64,000 nt of DNA from the NCBI GenBank assembly GCA_027485165.1, contig JAIXRN010000045.1:1-64000 (forward strand), in the 5' to 3' direction. This DNA is from Rubrivivax sp. (GTDB lineage Bacteria > Pseudomonadota > Gammaproteobacteria > Burkholderiales > Burkholderiaceae_C). The position numbers and the translations under genes are program-made. The notes under the pieces were generated by a model. It was not told the origin of the DNA. It ran no database searches and saw nothing but the letters and a program-made list of their open reading frames with translations. How positions within the stretch are numbered: the stretch's first letter is position 1; the number at the start of each line of letters is the position of its first letter. Below are positions 54,982-64,000 of this stretch, in pieces.

Positions 54982-56076
54982 TCAGGTGTCCTTGGACACC
55001 TGGATGGTCGGAAACTTGGCCGAAAAGTCCTTGGCCTGCTGCGCCACCTTCACCGCCGCGCGGCGCGCGATGTCGCGGTAGGTGGCGGCGACGGCGCTGT
55101 CGGGGTCGGCCACCACCGTCGGGCAGCCGCTGTCGGCCTGTTCGCGGATGGCCAGGGTCAGCGGCAGGCTGCCCAGGCTGTCGACGCCGTGCTTTTCAGC
55201 CATGCGCTGGCCGCCGCCTTCACCGAAGATGTGTTCGGTGTGGCCGCAGTTCGGGCAGCAGTAGACGGCCATGTTTTCCACGATGCCCAGGATGGGCACG
55301 CCCACCTTCTTGAACATCGCCACGCCGCGTTGCACGTCCAGCAGGGCGATGTCCTGCGGCGTGGTGACGATGATCGCGCCCGTCAGCGGCACGCGCTGGC
55401 TCAACGTCAGCGCGATGTCGCCGGTGCCGGGTGGCATGTCGATGAGCAGGTAGTCCAGCGCCCGCCAGTGCGTCTGGCGCAGCAATTGTTCCAGCGCTTG
55501 GGTGGCCATCGGGCCACGCCAGATCATGGCCTGGTCGGCGTCGACCAGGAAGCCGATGCTGATGACCTGTACGCCGTAGTTTTCCAGCGGCTCCATGGTC
55601 TTGCCGTCTGCGCTTTCGGGCTGGCCGATGAGGCCCATCATCATGGGCTGGCTGGGGCCATAGATATCGGCGTCCAGGATGCCCACGCTGGCGCCTTCGG
55701 CCGCCAGCGCCAGCGCCAGGTTGGCGGTGGTGGTGCTCTTGCACACGCCGCCCTTGCCCGATGCAACGGCAATGATGTTCTTCACGCTGGGCAGCAGCTG
55801 GACGCCGCGCTGCACGGCATGCGCCGCGATCTTGCTGCTGATGTTGACGCTGACCTGGCCCACGCCAGGCAGCGTGCGCGCCGCAGCGATGAGCGCCTCG
55901 CGCAGCGCCGGCATCTGGCTTTTGCCGGGGTAGCCCAGTTCGACGTCGAAGCTGATGTCGCCGCCCTCGACCTTCAGGTTCTTCAGCTGCTTGCCGCTGC
56001 CAAAGTCGCGCCCGGTGTTCGGGTCGACGACGGTCTGCAGGACTTCCAGCAGGAGGGTTTCGGTGAGCTGCGGCAT
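54982..56076 (-). CDS. apbC: Iron-sulfur cluster carrier protein (Mrp/ApbC)
   Basis: A 364-residue Mrp/ApbC ATPase that carries and delivers Fe-S clusters. It has an N-terminal MIP18-like domain (VVDPNTGRDFGSGK, GQVSVNISSK) and a MinD-like ATPase with LDADIYGPSQPMMMG, WRGPMATQALEQLL, LLIDMPPGTGDIALTL and the cluster-binding pair CCPNCGH. The deviant Walker A reads GKGGVCKST: the usual Gly before the Lys is Cys (codon TGC). ATG 56076 starts the family sequence; the longer frame reaches into the alpha-2-macroglobulin promoter. It may serve the nearby Fe-S-rich formate dehydrogenase. Confidence 0.92.
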   Translation of the reverse strand: MPQLTETLLLEVLQTVVDPNTGRDFGSGKQLKNLKVEGGDISFDVELGYPGKSQMPALREALIAAARTLPGVGQVSVNISSKIAAHAVQRGVQLLPSVKNIIAVASGKGGVCKSTTTANLALALAAEGASVGILDADIYGPSQPMMMGLIGQPESADGKTMEPLENYGVQVISIGFLVDADQAMIWRGPMATQALEQLLRQTHWRALDYLLIDMPPGTGDIALTLSQRVPLTGAIIVTTPQDIALLDVQRGVAMFKKVGVPILGIVENMAVYCCPNCGHTEHIFGEGGGQRMAEKHGVDSLGSLPLTLAIREQADSGCPTVVADPDSAVAATYRDIARRAAVKVAQQAKDFSAKFPTIQVSKDT

Positions 56077-56181
56077 GTGCTGGGGCCTGGCAAAGGCACG
56101 GCTGAAGAAGGCGCGGAAGTCTAGCCGCTGGGCCCAGAATGGCAGCGGCAGGGGCATGGCCCCAGGGGAGCCAGGATGCAG

Positions 56182-56218
56182 GGGCAGCAGGGGCAACAGT
56201 GGCAACAGTGGCAACGGG
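56182..56218. repeat. Short tandem repeats in the apbC / alpha-2-macroglobulin promoter region
   Basis: Units ggcaacagt (56192-56200), ggcaacagt (56201-56209) and ggcaacggg (56210-56218) follow a related ggggcagca stretch. They are in the 219-bp divergent spacer. If the downstream gene used an earlier start, they would encode a Gln/Trp-rich leader, which is improbable. Confidence 0.5.
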
Positions 56219-56295
56219 GCCAGCCGCAAGAGAGACGGTGGCCAGTGCAGACGCAGGTCGAAGATGGGCCACGGCGGCCACCGCGCGCGCGCGCC

Positions 56296-59200
56296 ATGCT
56301 GGCCGCCCTGCTGCTGGGCCTGGCGGCGCTGGGGGGCCTGGCCACGGCGCCGGCCCGGGCCGCGAAACTGGTGTCGGTGTCGCCCCAGGGCGAAGTGGCC
56401 GAAGTGCGTCAGGTGGTGCTGCGCTTCGATGCTGCCGTCGTGCCCGCGGGCGACCCGCGCGCGCCGGCGCCGGCCGTGGTCAGCTGCCAGGGTGGCACAC
56501 CCGCTGGCCGCGGCCGCTGGGCCGACGCGCAGCGCTGGCTGTTTGAATTCGACGCGCCTCTGCCGGCGTCCACGCGCTGCACGGTGAAGATCGCGCCCGG
56601 CTTCAGCCCGCTGGGCGGGCCTGTGCAGGGCGCCACCGAATGGCGCTTTGCCACCGGCGCACCGCGGGTGGTGAACGTGCAGCCCTTTGAGGGCGCCGAG
56701 ATCGAGGAAGACCAGCACTTCCTGTTGCGCTTCAACGGCCCGGCCGACAGCGCCGGCGCCGTGCAGCGCGCCTGGTGCGAAGTGCAGGGCCTGGGCGAAC
56801 GCATGCCCGTGCAGGTGGTGACGGGTGCTGCGCGCGACGCCGTGCTGCGCACCCAGGCGCGCGGCATGCCCACCAGCCAGCTGCTGCTGCTGGCTTGCCA
56901 GCGGCCGCTGCCGCCGCAGGCGCAGGTGCGCCTGGTCTGGGGGCCAGGCGCGGCAGGTCCGGCCAGCGCCACGGCCACGCAGCGCTTCGAATGGACGGTG
57001 CGTGAACGCTTTGCGGCTGAATTCAGCTGCGAACGAGAAAACGCCCAGTCGCCCTGCCTGCCGCTGCGACCGATGACGCTGCGCTTCAGTGCCCCGGTGC
57101 CTAGGGTGCAGGCACTGGCCGCACGGCTAGTGCCGGCAGGCGGCGCGCCCATCGCGCCCAAGCCGCCGGCCGAAGCGGGAACCGGCCCGCTGGCCGAAGT
57201 TCAGTTTGCGGCGCCGCTGCCTGAAAACACGCGCTTTGCGTTGCAGCTGCCGACCGGTTTGCAGGACGAGGCCGGCCGCACGCTGTCCAACGCGGCCAGC
57301 TTCCCGCTGGCGGTGGCCACGGGGGCGATGCCGCCGCTGGCGAAGTTCGCCGGCGCGCCCTTCGGCATCGTGGAAGCGCCGCTGAAGCCGGGCGAACCCG
57401 CCCTGCTGCCCATCACGCTGCGCCGGGTGCAGGCCGACCTGCAGGGCGCCAGCACCGGCGGCCGGGTGCGCGTGCGCACGCTGGGTGCGGCCACACCAGA
57501 CGGGGAACTGCTGCGCTGGGTGGCCCGGCTGGAGCGCTTGCATGAAAACGAATTGAACGCCCAGGAAGCCGGCCTGCCGCGCGAACAGTGGACCGAAGCC
57601 GTGACCGTGCGCGACGCCCGCGGCCGCGAACGCACGCTGCAGCGCCCGCGCCAGGTGGCCACGCGCACGCTGTCGCTGCTGGCCACCGACCCGGCCGCGC
57701 AGGCTGTCGCCTTGCCCGCGGGGGACGCAAAGGGTAGCCGCACCACCGACGCAGCGGGCGCACGCGCCACCGAGGTCATCGGCCTGCCGCTGGCCGGGCG
57801 CGGCTACCACGTGGTGGAAGTGGAATCGCGCATCCTGGGCCAGGCCCTGCTGGAAAGCCGGGCGCCCCTGTACGTGCGCACCGGGGTGCTGGTGACACCC
57901 ATTGCCGTGCACTTCAAGCGCGGGCGCAGCAGCAGCCTGGCCTGGGTGACGACGCTGGAACGCGCCCAGCCGGTGGCCGCGGCGCGCGTGGTGGTGAACG
58001 ACTGCCGTGGCCAGCCGCTGTGGTCGGGCAGCACCGGGGCTGACGGCACGGTGCGCATCGACCGTGGCTTCGACGACGAATCGGCCGGCTGTCTCAGCAC
58101 GCAGGGCCTGTTCATCACGGCCCGCACGGGCAGCGGCGCTGCCGCAGCAGGCGCCACGCAGGACCTGGCGTTCGTCTTCAGCCGCTGGAACAAGGGCATC
58201 GAGCCCTGGCGCTTCAACATCGCCACCGCCCAGGGCACAGCGGCCACGCGGCGCGCGCACACGGTCGTCGACCGCAGCCTGCTGCGCGTGGGCGACATGT
58301 TGTCGATGAAGCACTTCGTGCGTGACGAAACCGAAACCGGCCTGGCCCTGCCCGCTGCCGACAGCCTGCCCGACCAGCTGCTCATCACCCACGTGGGCAG
58401 CGGGGCTGAGGTCGTGCTGCCGCTGGCTTGGCCGCGCGGCGCGCGGGCGGCGGAAAGCACCTGGCAGGTGCCGAGGAACGCCGCGCTGGGCAGCTACGAC
58501 ATCAGCCTGCGGCGTGGCGACAAGCGGCTGGCCAGCGGCAGCGTGCGCGTGGAAGCCTTCCGCGTGCCGCTGCTGGACGCGCGGCTGGCGGCGCCCCCGG
58601 GTGACCTGATGGCCCCTTCGGAAGTGGCTTTCAGCGCGCAGATCAATGCCCTCAGTGGCGGGCCCATGGCGGGCGCGGCGCTGCAGCTGTCGGCCCTGCT
58701 GCGGCCCTGGTCGCCGCGCTTTGCCCAGCATCCGGAATTCAGTTTCGAAGCCCCGCGCAAAGCTCAGGAAGGGCGCGACAGCGAAGACGACAGCCCGGCT
58801 GACGAGGCCAAGCTGGTGGCCGACAAGCTGGCCGCGCGCACCGACGCGCAAGGCGCTGCGCGGCTGCTGGTGAAGGGCCTGCCGGCGCTTGCGGGTGCAG
58901 CAGAGATCACCGCCGAACTCAGCTTCACCGACCCCAACGGCGAAGTTCAGACCGTCACCCAGACTGCCCGGCTGTGGCCGGCAGCCGTGGTGGTGGGCCT
59001 GCGCGCACCTTCGTGGGCGGGCACGAAAGGCGCGGCGCGCTTCACCGCCCTGGTGGTGGACACGCGCGGCAAACCCCTGCCAGGCCGCGCGGTGGAAGTG
59101 CTGGGGCGGCTGCACGAACGCCTGAGCACACGCACCCGCATCGTGGGCGGCTTCTATGCCTACGACACCCAGCACAAGGTGCGCGAACTGGGCGTGCTGT

Positions 59201-62200
59201 GCAGTGGCAAAAGCGACGCGCAGGGCCGCCTGAACTGCGATGTGCAGCCGCAGGCCACGGGCGAAGTCGAACTGCTGGCGCAGACGCGCGACGACGCCGG
59301 CCGCCTGGCCCAGGCTGCTGCCCAGGTGTGGGTGACGGGTGAAGGCGAGCTGTGGTTTGCGCAGGACAACGACGACCGCATCGACGTGCTGCCGGAACAG
59401 CGCCAGCTGGAAGCCGGGCAGACCGCGCGGCTGCAGGTGCGCATGCCATTCCGCAGCGCCACGGCCCTGGTGACGGTGGAACGCGAAGGCGTGGTCGACG
59501 CGCGCGTGGTACAGCTCAGCGGGCGCAGCCCGGTGATCGAACTGCCGGTGCCCGCAAGCTGGGTGCCGAACGTGCATGTGGGCGTGCTGGTGCTGCGCGG
59601 CCGGCTGCGCGAAGCGCCCTGGTGGAGCCTGTTCACCTGGGGCTGGCGCGAACCGCTGCAGTGGTGGCAGGCCTTCCGCCACGACGGCGCCGACTACCGC
59701 GCCCCCACGGCCCTGGTGGACCTGGCCAAGCCCAGCTTCAAGCTGGGCGTGGCGACGCTGGAAGTGGGCCGCGGCGCGCAGCAGCTGGACGTGGCCGTCA
59801 GCACCGACCGCCCGGCTGACGCCGCCTACGCGGTGCGCGAAACCGTGCAGGCCACCGTGCGCGTGAGCTTCAAGGGTAAGCCGCTCGCGGGCACCGAAGT
59901 GGCGTTCGCGGCGGTCGACGAAGGCCTGCTGGCGCTGATGCCCAACACGTCGTGGAACCTGCTGGAAGCGCTGTACGCCCCGCGCCCCTGGGGTGTGGAA
60001 ACGGCCACCGCCCAGGGCGAACTGATTGGCCGCCGCCACTACGGCCGCAAGGCCCTGCCACCGGGCGGCGGTGGCGGCCGCAACCCCACGCGCGAACTCT
60101 TCGACACCCTGCTGCTGTGGCGCGGCACGGTGGCACTGGACGCCCAGGGCCAGGCGCGCATCGCCGTGCCGCTGAACGATTCGCTCACGCGCTTCAGGCT
60201 GGTGGCCATCGCCGACGATGGCGCGGGCCGCTTCGGCACTGGCAGCGCCACGGTGCGGGTGTCGCAGGACCTGCAGCTGCAGTCGGGCCTGGCGCCGCTG
60301 GCCCGGCAGAGCGACCGCGTGGACGCGGCCTTCACGCTGCGCAACACCACCGACCGCGCGATGGCCGTCACCGTCAGCCTGGCCGGCCAGGCCGACAGCG
60401 GCGCGCTGCCTGCGCTGCCGCCGAAGACCGTGCAGCTGGCCGCCGGCGCGGCGCAAGACCTGCGCTGGACGGTGACCGTGCCCGATAGCGCCAGCCGCAT
60501 CGACTGGACGGCCGAGGCGGCCGAGACCAAGGGCCCGGTTGCGGGCGGCAGTACTGGTGCCAGCGCAGGCGGCGCAGCCAGTGCGGGCAGCGCCGCAGCC
60601 CAGCCCGCGCGCGACCGGTTGAAGATCGCGCAGGCCATCGTGCCGGTGGTGCCGCAGCGCGTCTGGCAGGCCAGCCTGCAGCCGCTGGACGGGTCCGTCA
60701 GCCTGCCCGTGGCCGCCCCTGCAGGCGCCCTGCCCGGCCGCAGCCAGCTGCTGGCCACGCTGCGGCCCAGTTTGCTGGCGGGGGCCGGGCCGGTCAACTC
60801 GCCAGGTGTACCCAGTGGGGCCGGCGGCGCAACGGCGGGCGCCGCACTGCCCGGCGTGCAGCGCTACTTTGAAACCTACCCCTACACCTGCCTGGAACAG
60901 CAGACCTCGCGTGCCATCGGCCTGCGCAACACCACCGCCTGGCAGGCCCTGGGCGGCGAACTGCCGGGCTACCTGGACAGCGACGGCCTGGCCAGCTACT
61001 TCCCGCCCCAGCCCGGTGACGCTGCGCGCGGCAGCGACCGGCTGACGGCCTACCTGCTGGCGGCCGCGCATGAAGCCGGCTGGGCCTGGCCGCAGCCAGC
61101 GCAGGACGCGATGCTGGCCGGCTTGGCGGCCTTCGTCGAAGGCCGCATCGAACGCCGCTTCAACGCCCCGCGCGCCGACCTGGAAGCACGCAAGCTGGCG
61201 GCGCTGGAAGCGCTGTCGCGCCACGGCCGCGCCACGCCACGCATGCTGGGTTCCATCGCCTTTACACCTGCGGCCATGGCCGGCTGGCCCAGCAGCGCAC
61301 TACTGGACGCCTGGCGCATCTTCGAACGCCTGCCCGCCGCCCCCGAGCGCGCCGCGCGCCTGGCCGACGTGCAGCGCCTGCTGCGCGCGCGGCTGGTGGA
61401 AGGCGGCAGCACCCTGGTCTTCAGCACCGAAGCGCAGGACGACTGGTGGTGGCTGATGGAAAGTGGCGACGCCAACGCCGCACGCCTGCTGCTGGCCGCG
61501 CTGGCCACCCCGGCCTGGAAGGACGACGTGCCGCGGCTGGTGACGGGGCTGCTGGCGCGCCAGCAGCGTGGCGCCTGGCGCACCACGCTGGCCAACGTGT
61601 GGGGCAGCCTGGCGGTGGAGCGCTATGCCAAAACCTTCGAGGCCACCCCGCCCACGGGCCGCAGCACGCTGGCCCTGAACGGCCAGACCGTCGTGCACGA
61701 CTGGGCCGCCCAGCCCGGCGGCGCCAGCCTGCCGCTGGCGCTGTCGGCGGCAGCGGTACCAGCCGGCAGCAGCACCCCAGCCGGCGCTGGCGATTTCACC
61801 GCCCGCCACGCCGGCGCCGGCCGGCCCTGGCTGACGCTGCAGACCCTGGCGGCCGTGCCGTTGACAGCGCCGCTGTCGGCTGGCTACCGCATCACGCGCA
61901 GCGTCAGCGCGGTGCAGCGCCAGTCGCCCACGGCCTGGACGCGGGGCGACGTGCTGCGCGTTCGGGTGGAGATCGACGCCCTGGCCGACATGGCCTGGGT
62001 GGTGCTGACCGACCCCGTGCCCACCGGCGCCAGCCTGCAGGGCAGCGGCCTGGGCCGCGATTCGGCCATCGCCACGCGCGGCGAACAGCGTTCGGGCAAT
62101 GCCTGGCTGGCTTACGAGGAACGCGGCGCCCAGGCCTGGCGCAGCTACTGGGAGTGGCTGCCACGCGGCAAGCATGTCGTCGAATACACCCTGCGGCTGA

Positions 62201-62304
62201 ACAGCAGCGGGCGCTTCGGCCTGCCGCCCACACGCGTGGAAGCCATGTACGCGCCCGACAGCTTCGGCGAACTGCCGAACGCCACGATCGAGGTGCAGCC
62301 TTGA
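56296..62304 (+). CDS. Bacterial alpha-2-macroglobulin, thioester type
   Basis: A 2002-residue periplasmic protease trap (YfhM-like). Signal peptide MLAALLLGLAALGGLATAPARA, then a long run of MG-type beta domains, a bait/CUB region, and the thioester CLEQ at 1532-1535 in YPYTCLEQQTS within the alpha/alpha toroid domain; a receptor-like beta domain closes it. E. coli YfhM is a lipoprotein, but here no lipobox Cys is present, so it should be soluble. Family knowledge: it traps proteases that breach the outer membrane. The next gene is PBP1C (TGATG overlap), the standard partner. ATG 56296 is preferred because it starts the signal peptide. Confidence 0.92.
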   Translation: MLAALLLGLAALGGLATAPARAAKLVSVSPQGEVAEVRQVVLRFDAAVVPAGDPRAPAPAVVSCQGGTPAGRGRWADAQRWLFEFDAPLPASTRCTVKIAPGFSPLGGPVQGATEWRFATGAPRVVNVQPFEGAEIEEDQHFLLRFNGPADSAGAVQRAWCEVQGLGERMPVQVVTGAARDAVLRTQARGMPTSQLLLLACQRPLPPQAQVRLVWGPGAAGPASATATQRFEWTVRERFAAEFSCERENAQSPCLPLRPMTLRFSAPVPRVQALAARLVPAGGAPIAPKPPAEAGTGPLAEVQFAAPLPENTRFALQLPTGLQDEAGRTLSNAASFPLAVATGAMPPLAKFAGAPFGIVEAPLKPGEPALLPITLRRVQADLQGASTGGRVRVRTLGAATPDGELLRWVARLERLHENELNAQEAGLPREQWTEAVTVRDARGRERTLQRPRQVATRTLSLLATDPAAQAVALPAGDAKGSRTTDAAGARATEVIGLPLAGRGYHVVEVESRILGQALLESRAPLYVRTGVLVTPIAVHFKRGRSSSLAWVTTLERAQPVAAARVVVNDCRGQPLWSGSTGADGTVRIDRGFDDESAGCLSTQGLFITARTGSGAAAAGATQDLAFVFSRWNKGIEPWRFNIATAQGTAATRRAHTVVDRSLLRVGDMLSMKHFVRDETETGLALPAADSLPDQLLITHVGSGAEVVLPLAWPRGARAAESTWQVPRNAALGSYDISLRRGDKRLASGSVRVEAFRVPLLDARLAAPPGDLMAPSEVAFSAQINALSGGPMAGAALQLSALLRPWSPRFAQHPEFSFEAPRKAQEGRDSEDDSPADEAKLVADKLAARTDAQGAARLLVKGLPALAGAAEITAELSFTDPNGEVQTVTQTARLWPAAVVVGLRAPSWAGTKGAARFTALVVDTRGKPLPGRAVEVLGRLHERLSTRTRIVGGFYAYDTQHKVRELGVLCSGKSDAQGRLNCDVQPQATGEVELLAQTRDDAGRLAQAAAQVWVTGEGELWFAQDNDDRIDVLPEQRQLEAGQTARLQVRMPFRSATALVTVEREGVVDARVVQLSGRSPVIELPVPASWVPNVHVGVLVLRGRLREAPWWSLFTWGWREPLQWWQAFRHDGADYRAPTALVDLAKPSFKLGVATLEVGRGAQQLDVAVSTDRPADAAYAVRETVQATVRVSFKGKPLAGTEVAFAAVDEGLLALMPNTSWNLLEALYAPRPWGVETATAQGELIGRRHYGRKALPPGGGGGRNPTRELFDTLLLWRGTVALDAQGQARIAVPLNDSLTRFRLVAIADDGAGRFGTGSATVRVSQDLQLQSGLAPLARQSDRVDAAFTLRNTTDRAMAVTVSLAGQADSGALPALPPKTVQLAAGAAQDLRWTVTVPDSASRIDWTAEAAETKGPVAGGSTGASAGGAASAGSAAAQPARDRLKIAQAIVPVVPQRVWQASLQPLDGSVSLPVAAPAGALPGRSQLLATLRPSLLAGAGPVNSPGVPSGAGGATAGAALPGVQRYFETYPYTCLEQQTSRAIGLRNTTAWQALGGELPGYLDSDGLASYFPPQPGDAARGSDRLTAYLLAAAHEAGWAWPQPAQDAMLAGLAAFVEGRIERRFNAPRADLEARKLAALEALSRHGRATPRMLGSIAFTPAAMAGWPSSALLDAWRIFERLPAAPERAARLADVQRLLRARLVEGGSTLVFSTEAQDDWWWLMESGDANAARLLLAALATPAWKDDVPRLVTGLLARQQRGAWRTTLANVWGSLAVERYAKTFEATPPTGRSTLALNGQTVVHDWAAQPGGASLPLALSAAAVPAGSSTPAGAGDFTARHAGAGRPWLTLQTLAAVPLTAPLSAGYRITRSVSAVQRQSPTAWTRGDVLRVRVEIDALADMAWVVLTDPVPTGASLQGSGLGRDSAIATRGEQRSGNAWLAYEERGAQAWRSYWEWLPRGKHVVEYTLRLNSSGRFGLPPTRVEAMYAPDSFGELPNATIEVQP

Positions 62305-64000
62305 TGCCCGGCCGCCTGCGCCGCTGGTCGGGGCTGCTGGTCTTGCTGTCCGCGCTGCCAGCGACGGCACTCGCCGCTCTGCCCAGTTTTGACGCCGTAC
62401 GCAGCGCGCACGCGCCTTCCGACCGGCTGCTGCTGGACCGCCAGGGCCAGCCCCTGCAGGTGATGCGCATCGACCCCCGCGTGCGCCGTGCCGACTGGCT
62501 GACGCTGGACGAGATCTCGCCCGCGCTGCGCGACGCCATCGTGCTGAGCGAGGACCGCCGCTTCTGGGACCACGGCGGCGTCGACTGGCCGGCCCTGGCC
62601 GCCAGCGCCTGGGCGAATGCCTGGAACACCCGCACCCGCGGCGCTTCTACGGTCACCATGCAGCTGGCCGGACTGCTGGACGAAGACCTGGCGCGCCCCG
62701 CAGGCGGCCGCAGCCTGGGCACCAAGTTCAGCCAGGTGCTGCGCGCCCAGCAGCTGGAAACCCGCTGGCGCAAGACGCAGATCCTGGAGGCCTACCTGAA
62801 CCTGGTGCCGCTGCGTGGCGAACTGGTGGGCGCCAGCGCGGCGGCGCAGCAGCTGTTCGGCAAGCACGCCAGCGGCCTGGACCGCAGCGAAGCCGCCCTG
62901 TTGGCCGCCCTGGTGCGCGCGCCCAATGCCCCGGCCGCCCAGGTGGAAAGGCGCGCTTGCGATGTGCTGCGCCAGCAGGCCCTGCCTTGCGACAGCCTGG
63001 CCCTGGTACTGGCCCAGGCGCTGGACCGGCGGCCCGGCCCGGCCCTGGGCCCGCAGCTGGCGCCGCATTACGCCGCCGCCCTGCTGCGCCAGCAGCCCAC
63101 GCCCGCCGCCGGCCAGCCCTGGCGCAGCACGCTGGACGCCCGGCTGCAGCGCGTGGCCACGCAGTCGCTGCGCCAGCATCTGGCCGAACTGCGCGGCCGC
63201 AATGTCGAAGACGGGGCCGTGCTGGTGCTGGACAGGCGCAGCGGCGACGTGCTGGCCTGGGTGGGGTCGGCCGGCAGCGCGCTGTCGGGCGCGGCGGCGG
63301 TGGACGCCGTGCTGGCCCGGCGCCAGCCCGGCAGCACGCTCAAGCCCATCGTCTATGGCCTGGCGCTGCAGCAGCGGCTGCTGACCGCCGCTTCGGTGCT
63401 GGACGACAGCCCGCTGCAGCTGGCCAGCGGCGGCGGCGCGCTGTACCAGCCGCAGAACTACGACCATGGCTACAAGGGCGCAGTGACGGTGCGCGCTGCG
63501 CTGGCTGCCAGCCTGAACATACCGGCCGTGCGCGTGGCGCAAATGCTGGGCCCGCAGGCGATGTTCGACGCGCTGCAGCGCGCCGGCCTGCAGCCCAGCG
63601 AAAGCGCCGGCTTCCACGGCCACGCGCTGGCCCTGGGCAGTGCCGAGACCAGCCTGCGTGACCTGACGGGCGCCTACCGGATGCTGGCCAATGGCCAGCT
63701 GTACGGGCCGGCGGTGGACCACATCGTTGCCGACATGCTGGCCGACCCGGCCGCGCGCGCCACGACGTTCGGGCTGGACAGCCCCCTGGTCACTCGCGGC
63801 TGGGCGGCCGTGAAGACTGGCACCAGCAAGGACATGCGCGACAACTGGTGCATCGGCTTCAGCAGCCGCTACGTGGTGGGCGTGTGGGTAGGCAATGCCA
63901 GCGGTGCGCCCATGCACGGCGTCAGCGGCACCCAGGGCGCGGCACCGGTGTGGCGCGACCTGGTGCAGTGGCTGCACGCCAGCCAGCCGTCGGCCGCGCC
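62304..64000 (+). CDS. pbpC: Penicillin-binding protein 1C (3' end beyond the window)
   Basis: At least 565 residues, open to the right edge. It has a signal-anchor (LLVLLSALPATALAAL), a glycosyltransferase family 51 domain (VLSEDRRFWDHGGVDW, TVTMQLAGLL, KTQILEAYLNLVPLRGELVGASAAA) and a transpeptidase domain with STLK (S344-K347), SLN (S403) and KTGTS (K504). It makes and cross-links peptidoglycan; with alpha-2-macroglobulin it is thought to repair the wall after attack. Its ATG overlaps the upstream stop by one base. The C-terminal BiPBP_C domain expected for PBP1C would lie past 64000. Confidence 0.93.
   Translation, partial: MPGRLRRWSGLLVLLSALPATALAALPSFDAVRSAHAPSDRLLLDRQGQPLQVMRIDPRVRRADWLTLDEISPALRDAIVLSEDRRFWDHGGVDWPALAASAWANAWNTRTRGASTVTMQLAGLLDEDLARPAGGRSLGTKFSQVLRAQQLETRWRKTQILEAYLNLVPLRGELVGASAAAQQLFGKHASGLDRSEAALLAALVRAPNAPAAQVERRACDVLRQQALPCDSLALVLAQALDRRPGPALGPQLAPHYAAALLRQQPTPAAGQPWRSTLDARLQRVATQSLRQHLAELRGRNVEDGAVLVLDRRSGDVLAWVGSAGSALSGAAAVDAVLARRQPGSTLKPIVYGLALQQRLLTAASVLDDSPLQLASGGGALYQPQNYDHGYKGAVTVRAALAASLNIPAVRVAQMLGPQAMFDALQRAGLQPSESAGFHGHALALGSAETSLRDLTGAYRMLANGQLYGPAVDHIVADMLADPAARATTFGLDSPLVTRGWAAVKTGTSKDMRDNWCIGFSSRYVVGVWVGNASGAPMHGVSGTQGAAPVWRDLVQWLHASQPSAA

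Noticed and set aside
57127..61224. A 1365-codon minus-strand frame opposite the alpha-2-macroglobulin gene
   Set aside because: Same reason: the plus-strand protein has a signal peptide, MG domains and a CLEQ thioester; the antisense translation is low-complexity.

Overview
The window is GC-rich DNA (roughly two thirds G+C by eye) with tightly packed genes, many GTGA/ATGA/TGATG stop-start couplings, and protein families that together point to a betaproteobacterium of the order Burkholderiales (Rubrivivax/Leptothrix/Ideonella-like). This rests on the Bug-type tripartite-tricarboxylate binding protein, the FdsA/FdsGB formate dehydrogenase, the glgP-glgB-glgX-malQ operon and the numerous PAS/GGDEF/EAL proteins. 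No rRNA, tRNA or CRISPR array was found.

Layout. (1) 1-2950: the remains of a Tn7-like heteromeric transposon. It has the C-terminus of an IS1595-type transposase at the left edge, a C-terminally truncated TnsB-like DDE transposase, a TnsA-like protein that has lost recognisable Asp and Lys of the nuclease active site, and a repeat-rich end. (2) 3039-8016: a three-gene cell-envelope operon, read leftwards: a patatin-like phospholipase whose catalytic domain is split by a multi-spanning membrane insert, a small lipoprotein and a periplasmic protein. (3) 8352-19035: a signalling island with an RsbQ-like hydrolase, a PAS-GGDEF-EAL-PAS protein, a REC-HPt protein, an excisionase-type HTH-REC regulator, a lone receiver, an HD-GYP protein, a family-3 solute-binding protein and a PAS histidine kinase. 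(4) 19110-30610: glycogen metabolism, with glgC-glgA leftwards and glgP-glgB-glgX-malQ rightwards from a shared 327-bp AT-richer promoter region. (5) 30702-35698: a small defence-type island with a Phd/ParE-type toxin-antitoxin pair, a decayed ParD/ParE pair that keeps a perfect operator-like palindrome, and an MmeI-like fused restriction-modification enzyme. (6) 36005-44959: an S9 prolyl oligopeptidase, a PAS-GGDEF-EAL protein with an HDOD partner, and a Bug-type binding protein followed by an acyl-CoA ligase. (7) 44977-54814: a molybdenum/tungsten and formate dehydrogenase region: a fused TupB-TupC transporter, MoeA, FdhD, MobA, an uncharacterised protein, FdsA and fused FdsG-FdsB. (8) 54982-64000: Mrp/ApbC with an unusual P-loop cysteine, then a giant bacterial alpha-2-macroglobulin coupled to PBP1C, which runs off the right edge.

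How the parts work together. The glycogen genes cover synthesis (GlgC, GlgA, GlgB) and breakdown (GlgP, GlgX, MalQ). The Mo/W genes cover anion uptake, cofactor assembly, sulfuration and the enzyme. The signalling island has the parts for a multi-step phosphorelay plus c-di-GMP synthesis and breakdown. The alpha-2-macroglobulin/PBP1C pair is a known periplasmic defence and repair couple. The most novel-looking items are the nuclease-degenerate Tn7-like remnant with its layered end repeats, the membrane-split patatin operon, and the RsbQ-like hydrolase next to a PAS-rich c-di-GMP enzyme.
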